Assembly: GCA_016342445.1 (NCBI GenBank)
Contig: JAEIOF010000002.1
Location: 1-47,285, forward strand
Direction: 5' to 3'
DNA length: 47,285 nt
Origin: Verrucomicrobiota bacterium
Lineage (GTDB): Bacteria; Verrucomicrobiota; Kiritimatiellia; Kiritimatiellales; Tichowtungiaceae
This document shows positions 1 to 9,509 of the stretch, piece by piece; the stretch's first letter is position 1, and the number at the start of each line of letters is the position of its first letter. The notes under the pieces were generated by a model. It saw nothing but the letters and a program-made list of their open reading frames with translations. It made no database searches and was not told where the DNA came from. The translations under genes were made by a program, and so were the position numbers.

Positions 1-294
1 GAACTGGCGAAAGCCACCCCGATGGTGATCGATTACGAGACTCGCATGGACCGGATCCTCGTCACCGGTGAAAAAACGGTTACCTGTTATTACACCCTGC
101 TCAATGTGACAAAAGAGGAGGTCGACACGGCGGAGTTTGTCCGCATGATGCGGCCCGGACTGCTGGATCGCTACAACCAGCATCCCGCTCTGGAGTGGTT
201 CCGCGACCGGAACATCCAGATCCAACACGCCTACTACGGACGGGATGCGCAATGGGTCGCAACCATTCAGGTTCCGGCGGATGTTGAAAAATAA
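1..294 (+). CDS. C-terminal fragment of a hypothetical protein (5' truncated by window edge)
   Basis: Open frame from base 1 (ELAKATPMVIDYETRMDRILVTGEK...), stop at 292-294. Confidence 0.6.
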   Translation, partial: ELAKATPMVIDYETRMDRILVTGEKTVTCYYTLLNVTKEEVDTAEFVRMMRPGLLDRYNQHPALEWFRDRNIQIQHAYYGRDAQWVATIQVPADVEK

Positions 295-300
295 GCCCGG

Positions 301-2196
301 TCAATAGGCGCGCGCGTCGGAATTTTCCATAAAATTGACGAAGGATCGGTTGACGACCCGGTTGCCGCCGGAGGTCGGGTAATTGCCGCTGAAATACCAG
401 TCGCCCTTGTGATTCGGACAGGCGGCGTGCAGGCCCTCGATGCTCTGATAGATCACTTCGAAATCGGCCTTGAGGTCGGCAGGACGCAAAATCTGAGCGA
501 TCTTCTCCTCCACCTCGTGCGGCCTGAAGAGGCGGAAAATGGCCTTCACCTCGTTGACAACCTGATCGCACGGAAGATCCAGGCTTGCTTTGCACTTTTC
601 GTAAACTTCGGTCAGCAGGGCCTCCCGGCCAGTCTCTTTCACCAACGCAATGGCCGCCTGGAAGGCGACGAAATCCTTCGACTTCGACATGTCGATGCCA
701 TAGCAATCGGGATAGCGGATTTCCGGGGCGGAAGAAACAATGACGATCTTCCGCGGATGCAGGCGGTCGAGAATCCGCAGGATGCTCTCGCGGAGCGTTG
801 TGCCCCGCACAATCGAATCGTCGAGCACCACCAGCGTATCGTCCGATTTTACCACGCCGTAGGTGGTATCGTACACCATCGAAACGAGCTCGTTGCGGTC
901 GGCGTCCGTGGTGATAAACGTGCGCAGCTTGGCATCTTTCGTCATGATTTTTTCGATGCGCGGCTGATAATTGACCAGCTCGGTAATGCGCGCCGCCGAA
1001 AGGTTGCGCTCCGTCAGGATATGATGCTTCGCCCGATCCGCCACATACGCCTTCACCCCTTCGATCAACCCCATAAAGGCTGTTTCAGCCGTATTGGGAA
1101 TGTAGGAAAACACGGTGTGGTCGAGGTCGTAGTCCACAGCTTTAAGCACCGGCTCGGTGAGTTGCCGTCCCAACTGCTTGCGTTCGTTATAAATATCTTT
1201 ATCCGTTCCGCGCGAAAAATAGATGCGCTCGAAGGAGCACGGGGACACCTTCGCCACATCCGAGATTTGCTCGTGGAGGACTTGGCCGTTTTTACGAACC
1301 ACCAGGGCGTGGCCGGGCTTGATCTCCTGCACCGATTCCACTGGAACATTAAAGGCGGTCTGAATGGCGGGCCGCTCGGAGGCCACCACCACAAATTCAT
1401 CGTCCTGATAGAAAAAGCCAGGGCGGATCCCGCAGGCATCGCGCATCACGAACAGATCGCCGTTGCCGATAATCCCCGCCATCGTGTAGCCGCCGTCGAA
1501 ATTTTTGACCGCTCGCTTCAGCACCGTCAGCAGATCGAGATTATCCGAAATCTTTTCAGAGATCGCCGGGCGCTCCAGCCCCTGCTTGCGGAACTCGCGG
1601 AAAAGACGGTCGTTTTCTTCGTCGAGGAAATGCCCGATCTTCTCGAGCACCATCACGGTGTCTTTTTCACTGCGCGGATGCTGGCCCAGCTCGACCAGCG
1701 TATCGAACAGCTCGTCGTTATTGGTCAAATTAAAATTACCCGCCAGCACCAGATTGCGGTTCTTCCAGTTGCTCTGGCGCAAAAAGGGGTGACAGTAGGA
1801 AACGCCGCCCCGCCCGCGGGTTCCGTAGCGCAAGTGGCCGAGCAACAATTCGCCGGCAAACTTCGCGTTGCGCTTCAGCCAGACCGGATCGTCGGCGTGC
1901 TCCGGATTATCGCGCTGCGACTCCGCCAGCGAAGCGAGCATATGCTGATGCACCTGTGCAATCGGATCTTTATCCGCCGAAAGCGCGCGGAAAATAAAAG
2001 GGTTGCCCGGATCAGTGTCCAGCTTAACGACCACCGCCCCGGCGCCGTCCTGCCCCCGATTATGCTGCTTTTCCATCAGCAGATAGAGGCGGTTAATTGC
2101 AAATGATGCCGAGCCGTATTTCTCGACGTAATATTCGAACGGTTTCAACAGACGTATCGCGGCAATGCCGCACTCATGGCCAATCCAATCACTCAT
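301..2196 (-). CDS. purF: Amidophosphoribosyltransferase (PurF-like, about 630 aa, N-terminal Ntn glutaminase)
   Basis: ECGIAAI, KQHNRGQDGAG, LLGHLRYGTRG, VVLDDSIVRGTTL (PRPP loop). ORF opens to 2457, but MSDWIGHECGI at 2196 is preceded by AAGGAG, so this start is preferred. Confidence 0.9.
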   Translation of the reverse strand: MSDWIGHECGIAAIRLLKPFEYYVEKYGSASFAINRLYLLMEKQHNRGQDGAGAVVVKLDTDPGNPFIFRALSADKDPIAQVHQHMLASLAESQRDNPEHADDPVWLKRNAKFAGELLLGHLRYGTRGRGGVSYCHPFLRQSNWKNRNLVLAGNFNLTNNDELFDTLVELGQHPRSEKDTVMVLEKIGHFLDEENDRLFREFRKQGLERPAISEKISDNLDLLTVLKRAVKNFDGGYTMAGIIGNGDLFVMRDACGIRPGFFYQDDEFVVVASERPAIQTAFNVPVESVQEIKPGHALVVRKNGQVLHEQISDVAKVSPCSFERIYFSRGTDKDIYNERKQLGRQLTEPVLKAVDYDLDHTVFSYIPNTAETAFMGLIEGVKAYVADRAKHHILTERNLSAARITELVNYQPRIEKIMTKDAKLRTFITTDADRNELVSMVYDTTYGVVKSDDTLVVLDDSIVRGTTLRESILRILDRLHPRKIVIVSSAPEIRYPDCYGIDMSKSKDFVAFQAAIALVKETGREALLTEVYEKCKASLDLPCDQVVNEVKAIFRLFRPHEVEEKIAQILRPADLKADFEVIYQSIEGLHAACPNHKGDWYFSGNYPTSGGNRVVNRSFVNFMENSDARAY

Positions 2197-2345
2197 ATCC
2201 CATACACTCCTTGGTTCCGGATAAAGTTGAGCCGCATCCTCGCATCCGGCCTCGCCCCGGTCAAGAGAATGGAATCGCGGAATATTAAAATGACGGGGTC
2301 GCGGAGCGGCAACACCCTCAGCCCCTCTCCATCGCCACCCTTTTC

Positions 2346-2581
2346 CACTCGCCCCAAGGGAAAGAGGCCGGCGCGTGCGAGCCACGCCGCGCTGTAGGCT
2401 CGTCTCTCGCAAAAACGCAAAGTTCCAAGGGTTGGGAAAACCGCCCGCGAATAACACGAATGGGCTCCGAGGGTTGAAAGATTTTTATCCGCAGATTGCG
2501 CAGATGTCTCCGCCCGAGACGCAGTCGAGAGAGGCCTCGTTATTGCAAGGCAATGACCGCAGGGAGTGGCAATGGCTGGAA
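2346..2581 (+). repeat. Repeat cluster upstream of purF: CACTCGCCCCAAGGGAAAGAGGCCGGCGC unit, imperfect dyad TTCCAAGGGTTGGGAA (2423-2438), REP-like copy A (2524-2572) ending in TGGCAATGGCTGGAA
   Basis: Alignment by eye to the 41630-41742 and 16048-16129 copies. Confidence 0.65.
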
Positions 2582-2739
2582 AAACTTCTGACTCTTTCCT
2601 TTTCGCGCCTCGAGATACTCGAAAAAGGGATAAATCCCGGCCGACCCAAAAGAGCTCTTTCTATTTCCACCGGCGCGCAGTAAACTGCCCTCCGTTGAGT
2701 GGGAAATAATAGAAGTCTGTTTTCCCGTCAGGAGGCCGC

Positions 2740-3390
2740 GTGCCGCTTCGAAACTACATCGCGATTTTCACCGAGCTGAAAGACTGCCGGTTCCTTCGAC
2801 ACCAGACAGCAACCCTTTTCATTGTCACCTATATCGACTGGGTGCTGATCCCGTTTATAACCAAGCTCGAGGGAATCCATCTGCCCGTTTTCATGATCAG
2901 TTTCTACATGCTACTGGGGGCTCTGGACGGGTTTGTTCAACCGTTGTTCAAGCATGTGAAGATTTATAATATCTACCTGTTCGGAATCCTTCTGGATATC
3001 ATTCAGCTGGCGAGCTACCTCTGCATTACCCGATCCATCGTGATTTTCACCTATGTCATCATCAGCATCTTCACACTACAGGGCATTACCTTTGAAATCG
3101 CCCGTGTGCACACCGTCGACTTTATGCAGGAAGAAAACGTTGAACTAAAAGATTACCTGATGATCCGCTCCTTTATTATTTCCTGCGCCATTGTGACGGG
3201 CAGTCTAAGCGCGATGCTGTTTGACCGCACCGGCCTGCCCTTGCGCCACTTATTGGCTTACCTGGCGGCTCTTGGCCTCGTGGGCATTGCCTTTCAATTT
3301 AAGTTGTACCGGAAGTTTCATCAAAAAATTGAGGTGTCAGACATTTCAGTCGAACGGGACCGCAAAGAACTTTTTGAGAAGTTCCGCTAG
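2740..3390 (+). CDS. Hypothetical integral membrane protein (about 6 TM)
   Basis: GTG start 5-10 bp after AGGAGG (2729-2735); repeated hydrophobic segments. Confidence 0.65.
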   Translation: MPLRNYIAIFTELKDCRFLRHQTATLFIVTYIDWVLIPFITKLEGIHLPVFMISFYMLLGALDGFVQPLFKHVKIYNIYLFGILLDIIQLASYLCITRSIVIFTYVIISIFTLQGITFEIARVHTVDFMQEENVELKDYLMIRSFIISCAIVTGSLSAMLFDRTGLPLRHLLAYLAALGLVGIAFQFKLYRKFHQKIEVSDISVERDRKELFEKFR

Positions 3391-3570
3391 CGCGGGCCAG
3401 GGCGGGCCGCTGAAACAAGGCAATTCAAAGGGTCAGCCCCATAATCTAAATAGAACCGGACTCACCCGCCCGACAATATAAGCGACTCCGCCGAAGCTGC
3501 AGGCGGAGCTGGAAAATGTGACACAACCGACCACACCCGTTGAGGTTTTAGAAACGGAAAAAGATGTTTT

Positions 3571-3587
3571 TTGAAAAGCATTTTCAA
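3571..3587. promoter_or_regulatory. 17-bp perfect dyad TTGAAAAGCATTTTCAA upstream of the FadL-like gene, candidate operator
   Basis: 7-bp arms around GCA, 37 bp before the ORF start. Confidence 0.35.
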
Positions 3588-3623
3588 TAGATGTTGTGAG
3601 GCAAACAGACCAGACGTTTATTC

Positions 3624-4865
3624 ATGGCGGATATCTTGAGGAGCTGGATGAGGCACAAAAACACCTTAATAACTATTGCCGCCGGTTTCTTTGCACTCAA
3701 CGCCACAACGTGGGCGGGCGGCTTCCAGCTCTACAACGAAGGTTCGGCCGAAGCTCTCGCGCAGGCCGGCGCCATCACCGCGCGCGACGACCTCTCCTCG
3801 CTGGCCTGGTACAACCCCGCCGGATTGGCCGGCACCGAGCAGCGGTCGGTCATGGTCGGCAACACCTTCATCCTGCTGAACGCCCGATTTGACGGGAGCG
3901 CCTTTAATGACACGATGGGGAAACACTGGCGCAGCATCCCGCACGCCTATCTGATCCAGCCGATCAACAAAACCCAAACCTTCACCCTCTCGCTCAATGC
4001 CCCTTATGGGCTGATCACCGAATGGCCGGACGGCTGGAACGGACAACCTTTAGCGATTAAATCCGAATTGAGTTCGCTCTACGCCACCCCCTCGCTGGCG
4101 ATGAAACTGAGCGAACAGCTTTCAGTCTCAGCCGGATTCAATGCCGTTTATACCACGGTGGAACTAACTTCCCTGGCCGTCCCTCTGGCACTCGGCGGCC
4201 GCGATCCGAACATTGCCGTACCCCAGCAACGCAAACTCTCCGCCAACGACTTTGGTATCGGGGGCACCGTCGCCCTGCGCTGGGCGATCAACCCTCACTG
4301 GGCTCTGGGTGCGCGCTACCAGTCCGAAGTTCAACACACCTTCGACGGGAAAGCACAGTATGCCAGCGATCCGGATGTCAAATTCAAGGCAGACGGCACG
4401 CTGCCGGACAGCCTGACACTCGGCCTGACCTATACAGGGCTGGAACGCTGGACGTTCGGGCTGGATGCCGTCTGGACCGACTGGTCTGACTTCGACCAGC
4501 TGGTTTATGAATTTCCCGGCGCCAATGAAACGGTGCCGGAAGAGTGGAATGATGTCTGGAGCATCCATCTCGGTGCGGAATTCCGCGCCAGCAAAAACTG
4601 GGTGCTGCGCGGCGGCTATGTCCGGGACGAATCACCGGTGTCCGGCCAATACCGCTCGCCCATGCTGCCCGGCTCCGACAGCCAGCTCTTCATGGGCGGC
4701 TTCGGCTACACCTTTAAAAGCTGGACGCTCGATGTCGCCTACTCCTACATTTTGGCCGAAAAAACCGAGCAGGGATCCGCCATTGCAGCGACCGACCCTG
4801 CGTTTGCCGGCGATTATGACAGCGACGCGCATCTGCTTTCATTTTCTATCAGCCATTCATTCTGA
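3624..4865 (+). CDS. OmpP1/FadL-family outer membrane transporter (start may be 3648)
   Basis: Signal peptide then GGFQLYNEGSAEALAQAGAITARDDLSSLAWYNPAGLAG, typical FadL N-terminus; ends ...LLSFSISHSF. Confidence 0.85.
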   Translation: MADILRSWMRHKNTLITIAAGFFALNATTWAGGFQLYNEGSAEALAQAGAITARDDLSSLAWYNPAGLAGTEQRSVMVGNTFILLNARFDGSAFNDTMGKHWRSIPHAYLIQPINKTQTFTLSLNAPYGLITEWPDGWNGQPLAIKSELSSLYATPSLAMKLSEQLSVSAGFNAVYTTVELTSLAVPLALGGRDPNIAVPQQRKLSANDFGIGGTVALRWAINPHWALGARYQSEVQHTFDGKAQYASDPDVKFKADGTLPDSLTLGLTYTGLERWTFGLDAVWTDWSDFDQLVYEFPGANETVPEEWNDVWSIHLGAEFRASKNWVLRGGYVRDESPVSGQYRSPMLPGSDSQLFMGGFGYTFKSWTLDVAYSYILAEKTEQGSAIAATDPAFAGDYDSDAHLLSFSISHSF

Positions 4866-4975
4866 ATCGGATGCGCCGCCGGATAAATTTCTTGCGTTCG
4901 AAGGGTCAAGAATCATGAACCTTTCACAACCCTCACCCCCCGCCGATTCCCGCCCGGACGTCTTCCTCGCTCAAA

Positions 4976-5374
4976 GTGCTCATTGCCGAAGACAACAAAA
5001 TCAACCAGCTCGTCGCCGACCGGATTCTCCGCAGGATGGGCTGCACGACAACCATTGTCGAAAACGGACAACTCGCGATCGAGGCCTCAGAAAAAAACGG
5101 TTTCGATCTCATCCTGATGGACTGCCAGATGCCCGTGGTCGATGGCTACGAGGCCACCCGTCAAATTCGTCTGAAGGAACGCCAGACGCCAGACGCCCCG
5201 GCCATCCCCATCATCGCGATCACCGCCCATGCGCAGGAACGCGACCGGGTCAAATGTTTTGATGCCGGGATGAACGACTATCTAGCCAAACCCTTCACGC
5301 AGGAACATCTCACAGAACTCGTCCGCAAATACGCTCGCTCGCAAGCCGGTGAAAGCAAGCAACCACCCCGCTGA
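4976..5374 (+). CDS. Response regulator receiver (REC) domain protein, 5' end uncertain
   Basis: VLIAEDNKINQLVADRIL, LILMDCQMPVVDGYEATRQIR, PIIAITAHA, NDYLAKPF. Confidence 0.8.
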   Translation: MLIAEDNKINQLVADRILRRMGCTTTIVENGQLAIEASEKNGFDLILMDCQMPVVDGYEATRQIRLKERQTPDAPAIPIIAITAHAQERDRVKCFDAGMNDYLAKPFTQEHLTELVRKYARSQAGESKQPPR

Positions 5375-5545
5375 AATCATCGGCGCGATCGCCAAACTGT
5401 CCGGACGCTCACGTGGAGAAAGCTGGTTCCGGAACCGCCGTACTGATAACAGAAATTTAAAATCAGGAGGTTGACTTCTGCTTTTCAGAGAAGCCCGATA
5501 ATTGACAATCCGGGGGCCGAAGGTTGGAACATTCGGTGCAACTTT

Positions 5546-5582
5546 TTCCAATGCTTGGAAGAAACGCTTCCAGGCATCGGAA
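5546..5582. repeat. Doublet of the 15-bp dyad: TTCCAATGCTTGGAA (5546) + TTCCAGGCATCGGAA (5568), spacing 22
   Basis: Read directly; intergenic, downstream of rph. Confidence 0.9.
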
Positions 5583-5591
5583 AACGAAAAG

Positions 5592-5603
5592 GCCGGAACC
5601 GGC
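5592..5603 (-). terminator. Putative intrinsic terminator of rph (GCCGG-TT-CCGGC then CTTTTCGTTTT on the minus strand)
   Basis: GC-rich dyad followed by T-rich tract, 46 bp after the rph stop. Confidence 0.45.
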
Positions 5604-5648
5604 TTCCCGATCCCGACCTTGTTTTTGCGCTCTCGCGTTCTTTTGCGG

Positions 5649-6431
5649 CTATTCCGCCTTCTGCGCTTCAAGCAACTCGTTGATCCCCTTCTCAGCGAGG
5701 TCCATCATCTGAGCCATTTGCTCTTTGGTGAAAGGTTCTTCTTCGGCGGTTCCCTGCACTTCGACGAGCTTGCCGGAGGCGGTCATGACGACGTTCATGT
5801 CGACTTCCGCTTTGGAGTCTTCGAAGTAGTTGAGGTCGAGCAGCGGAACCTGTTTGTAGATCCCGACGCTAATGGCGGCGAGCGCTTCCTTGATCGGGTC
5901 TTCTTTAAGGAGTTTTTCTTCGATCAGGCGGTCAACCGCCATGCGCAGTGCAACATAAGCACCCGTGATGGAGGCCGTGCGGGTTCCGCCATCGGCCTGG
6001 ATCACGTCGCAATCAATATAAAGCTGGCGGCGGCCCAGTTTCTTGAGATCAAGCACCGAGCGGAGCGCGCGGCCGATCAGCCGCTGGATTTCCATGGTGC
6101 GTCCGCCGAGCTTGCCCATGGAGGCTTCGCGACGGGCGCGATCCGGCGTGGCGCTCGGGAGCATGGAATATTCGCAGGTCAACCAACCGCCTTCTACGTT
6201 CTGCGCGCGCATCCAGCCGGGGACGCCCTCGTCCACGCTGACGGCGCAGATGACTTTGGTGTTGCCCATTTCAACCAGCACCGACGATTTCGCGTTGATG
6301 GTGAAGTCGCGGGTAAATTTTACGGGACGCAGTTCGTCCGGTTTCCGTCCGTCGTATCTCAATTCTGCCACGTTGATAAACTCCTCAAGGTTGATGCCTG
6401 TATTTATTTTATTGAAAGGTTTTTTGTTCAT
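5649..6431 (-). CDS. rph: Ribonuclease PH
   Basis: RYDGRKPDELRPVKFTRDF, VEMGNTKVICAVSV, GWLTCEYSMLPSAT, IDCDVIQADGGTRTASITGAYVAL. Confidence 0.95.
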   Translation of the reverse strand: MNKKPFNKINTGINLEEFINVAELRYDGRKPDELRPVKFTRDFTINAKSSVLVEMGNTKVICAVSVDEGVPGWMRAQNVEGGWLTCEYSMLPSATPDRARREASMGKLGGRTMEIQRLIGRALRSVLDLKKLGRRQLYIDCDVIQADGGTRTASITGAYVALRMAVDRLIEEKLLKEDPIKEALAAISVGIYKQVPLLDLNYFEDSKAEVDMNVVMTASGKLVEVQGTAEEEPFTKEQMAQMMDLAEKGINELLEAQKAE

Positions 6432-6510
6432 AAGAACGCCGATTATGCGAAACCACCCCCCGAATGCAACGGGGAAAGGCGACAAACCGTATTAGGGATT
6501 CAGCCGCAGA

Positions 6511-6640
6511 GTTCACTGAGGCACAGAGACAGACGCTTTACAAAATCAGGCAGGACAAAAATCATTTCTGAGACGTTGCGTCTCCCTTCGTCCCGACTTC
6601 ATTTCCATATGTAGAAAAAATGCTCTGTGCCTCAGTGAAC
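6511..6640. repeat. 18-bp perfect inverted repeat GTTCACTGAGGCACAGAG / CTCTGTGCCTCAGTGAAC flanking an inner GAGACG-TTG-CGTCTC hairpin
   Basis: 6511-6528 is the exact reverse complement of 6623-6640; inner hairpin 6570-6584. Confidence 0.85.
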
Positions 6641-6667
6641 CCTGCAATGAAGGTTCACTGAACTGGA

Positions 6668-7993
6668 TTAGCGGCTCTGCGAACGCCGGCTTGGGCCGTA
6701 GGATCCGCCCTTGAACGCCGAGGCCCCACCCGTGCGGGGAGCGCGCGATCCGCCGCCGCCCTGCCCGCCGGGGCGCCCGCCGCCTCCGCGGCGATTTCCC
6801 TGCCGACTCTTCGGCTCGGGCCGCGCATCCGAACCAACCGCATTGCGCGCCTTTTCGGAATGATATTTGTGCTCGTGATCCACGGGGATGGTCTTGCAGA
6901 TCATCTTTTCGATGTCGCGCAGGAAATCGCGTTCGCGGGCGGAGCAGAACGAAACAGCATCGCCTTCCAGTCCGGCGCGAGCGGTGCGTCCAATACGGTG
7001 AACGTAGGTTTCGGGTTCTTCAGGCAGATCGTAGTTCACCACATGCGTGATACCATCGACATCGATACCGCGCGCGGCGATATCGGTGGCCACCAGCGCG
7101 CGAACCTGACCGGCTTTAAACCCGGCCAAGGCCTTCGTGCGGGCCGTCTGCGATTTATTGCCATGAATGGCCAATGCGGTAATGCCCGCAGAATCCAATT
7201 TTTTGACCACTTTATCCGCACCGTGTTTGGTTCGGGAAAAAACAATCACCTTGTCCATGTTGTGTTCTTCGATCAGGTCGATCAACAACGTGTCCTTCTG
7301 ATCCTTATCAACAAACATCAGCTTCTGTGCGATACGCTCAACGGTCGGCTTGCCGGGATCGATGGTGATCTTCACCGGATTGCAAAGCATGTCGGTCGCC
7401 AGCTTTTCCACAACCGGCGGCATCGTTGCCGAGAAAAAAAGCGAATGCCGCTTTTTCGGCAACTTGGCAATCACCTTGCGGACGGCGGGAATAAAGCCCA
7501 TGTCGAGCATACGGTCGGCCTCGTCGAGAATGAACAGCTCAATCCGGTCGAGGTGGATATGGCCCTGATCCATCAGATCGATCAGGCGGCCCGGGGTGGC
7601 AACGACGACATCGACACCGCGCTGAAGCGCCACAACCTGCGGGTTCTGGCCGACACCGCCGAAAATAACGGTGTGCGAAACACGCACGTAACGGCCGTAG
7701 GTTTTAATGCTGTCGCCGATCTGGGCGGCCAACTCGCGGGTCGGAGTAAGAATCAGCGCACGCGGGCGTCCCTTCGCCGGAGTGATATTGGTCTGACACA
7801 TCTCCTGCAGGAGCGGCAGGGTGAACGCGGCGGTTTTGCCGGTCCCGGTCTGCGCGCAGCCGAGAATATCTTTGCCTTCCAGCAGATGCGGAATCGCCTG
7901 TTCCTGGATGGGGGTCGGAGTGGTGTAGCCTTCTTCAGCGACAGCACGCTGCAACGGCGCAATAAGCGCCGCGAATACGTTTTCTTGTTTCAT
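6668..7993 (-). CDS. DEAD-box ATP-dependent RNA helicase (RhlE-like)
   Basis: AQTGTGKT, PTRELAAQI, DEADRMLDMGF, SATMP, ARGIDVDGITHVVNYDLP, HRIGRTAR; basic Gly-rich C-terminus. Confidence 0.95.
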   Translation of the reverse strand: MKQENVFAALIAPLQRAVAEEGYTTPTPIQEQAIPHLLEGKDILGCAQTGTGKTAAFTLPLLQEMCQTNITPAKGRPRALILTPTRELAAQIGDSIKTYGRYVRVSHTVIFGGVGQNPQVVALQRGVDVVVATPGRLIDLMDQGHIHLDRIELFILDEADRMLDMGFIPAVRKVIAKLPKKRHSLFFSATMPPVVEKLATDMLCNPVKITIDPGKPTVERIAQKLMFVDKDQKDTLLIDLIEEHNMDKVIVFSRTKHGADKVVKKLDSAGITALAIHGNKSQTARTKALAGFKAGQVRALVATDIAARGIDVDGITHVVNYDLPEEPETYVHRIGRTARAGLEGDAVSFCSARERDFLRDIEKMICKTIPVDHEHKYHSEKARNAVGSDARPEPKSRQGNRRGGGGRPGGQGGGGSRAPRTGGASAFKGGSYGPSRRSQSR

Positions 7994-8186
7994 TTGGTCT
8001 TCTTTTCCGTCCGGGACTATAAAAAATCTCTGCCTGCCGGACGTATAGGGAAAGAAGAAGCCGCGCTATTCGCAGCGTGCGGCCCGTTTCTCCGGACCGA
8101 AGTGAGCGAGGGTTGTAGGCTTATCGCCTTGGGATGTCAAGCCCCGCGCCGAAATGGTTTGGACGCCGAGCCTCACCCTTGCAATT

Positions 8187-8232
8187 TTCCAAGGCTCGGA
8201 ACTTTTGATCCGAATTTTTCCAATGGTTGGAA
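8187..8232. repeat. Dyad doublet TTCCAAGGCTCGGAA (8187) + TTCCAATGGTTGGAA (8218), spacing 31
   Basis: Read directly; intergenic. Confidence 0.9.
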
Positions 8233-8249
8233 AACTTAACGGGTGCAGG

Positions 8250-9353
8250 CTAGGCTGTCTCTCCGTCGAGCTTGCGCGACGGACGGGCGGCCATCCAGGC
8301 TTTCATTTCGGAGCCGAGGGCCTTGCAAGCGGCGGAGTCGTCGCGCAGTTTGCAGAAAGTGGTGTAGAGCCCGAAGAAGGCCTGACGGAAGGTGTCGATC
8401 TGTTCCATCCGTTCAAGGAACCGGCCCTCGGCATCAATCGCTTCGGTCTTCGGAAGCTTGAGACCGCGGAAAATAAACTCGTCTGCATCGAGCGTCACCG
8501 TCCAAAGCTCCTCTCCGCGAGCGAGGGTGAGCTTGGCGCGGCGCAGTTTTTTACCGCTGAGCAGCGCGGCACGGGTTTCAGCGCTGAGCATCGGTTCGCC
8601 TTTACGAATGGCGGTTTCGCCCTGCTCCTCTTGATCGAACAGCAACGGTCCTTCGACCAGCGCGGCGAACGATCCGCCGCCCGGCAGCTCGGCATGTCCG
8701 CCTTTGGCCTCGGACATAAACCAGAGCCACATCAAAAATTCACGGCCCGGCGCGCAGTCGGCCCACTGATCGGCGGCTAAGCTCCAGAGCGGCCACTGGT
8801 CGGCGCGGCATTGTGCATCGCTCCACGCGGCGGAAACGGGGTTGACCGGAATCAGTTTTGCCCCGGTGGTTTTGGTGAAGTTAACCATAAAGGCATCGAG
8901 CTGTTTTTCGCCGAGCGCGGTGGCGTAGAGAATGCCCGCGGCGCGGTCGTAGCAGAAGTCGATGCCCTTGAGCGTCGGCGGCATTTCGGGCAAAAGCCGT
9001 TCGACCACCTGCTGCTTGATTTCGCTGTTGGTCTGGCGGTTAACATAATCGCGCGCCTCGGCCTGCATCCAGACCGCCTCTTCCATCCGGCACTCGGCGC
9101 GCAGGAGCGAGGTGGGGATTTTGCGCTGCGCCTGACACAGCGTCAGCCGAAGAAATCCGCCAGGCCAGGCCGACCCCTCGTTAATCTCACGGTCGAACAG
9201 ATGTTTTGCCCCCACCCAGCCGATCAGCTCGTCGTCAGTCAAAAAATCGACCGAGCCGAGAACGTCGTTGGCAAACTGTTCATGAATCGTTTCGGGGATT
9301 TCGACAGGAACATAAAACATACGGAAGCTAATAGAGCCGCTTTCAAAAGACAT
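8250..9353 (-). CDS. RdgC-like recombination-associated protein
   Basis: IPTSLLRAECRMEEAVWMQAE...KQQVVERLLPEMPPTLKGIDFCYDRAAGILYATALGEKQLDAF resembles the RdgC layout; no search run. Confidence 0.55.
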   Translation of the reverse strand: MSFESGSISFRMFYVPVEIPETIHEQFANDVLGSVDFLTDDELIGWVGAKHLFDREINEGSAWPGGFLRLTLCQAQRKIPTSLLRAECRMEEAVWMQAEARDYVNRQTNSEIKQQVVERLLPEMPPTLKGIDFCYDRAAGILYATALGEKQLDAFMVNFTKTTGAKLIPVNPVSAAWSDAQCRADQWPLWSLAADQWADCAPGREFLMWLWFMSEAKGGHAELPGGGSFAALVEGPLLFDQEEQGETAIRKGEPMLSAETRAALLSGKKLRRAKLTLARGEELWTVTLDADEFIFRGLKLPKTEAIDAEGRFLERMEQIDTFRQAFFGLYTTFCKLRDDSAACKALGSEMKAWMAARPSRKLDGETA

Positions 9354-9509
9354 AGGAATACCTGTTATCGGTTAGAAGTTAATGGTTATCGGTTCATGTA
9401 AAACCGGACGACATCTTTCCGGTTCCGCGCTCTGACCGCCAGCCTTTTTAGAAAACAACTTTGTTTCGGAAGCCTGCTTTTGTTAAAAACTCCCAACGGA
9501 GAAAAATTT

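Noticed and set aside
409-2106. Long plus-strand ORF (565 aa) opposite purF
   Set aside because: Shadow ORF antisense to a clearly conserved gene; no recognisable domain.
2197-2457. N-terminal extension of PurF to the ORF start at 2457
   Set aside because: The extension translates repeat DNA; a good Shine-Dalgarno precedes the 2196 ATG.
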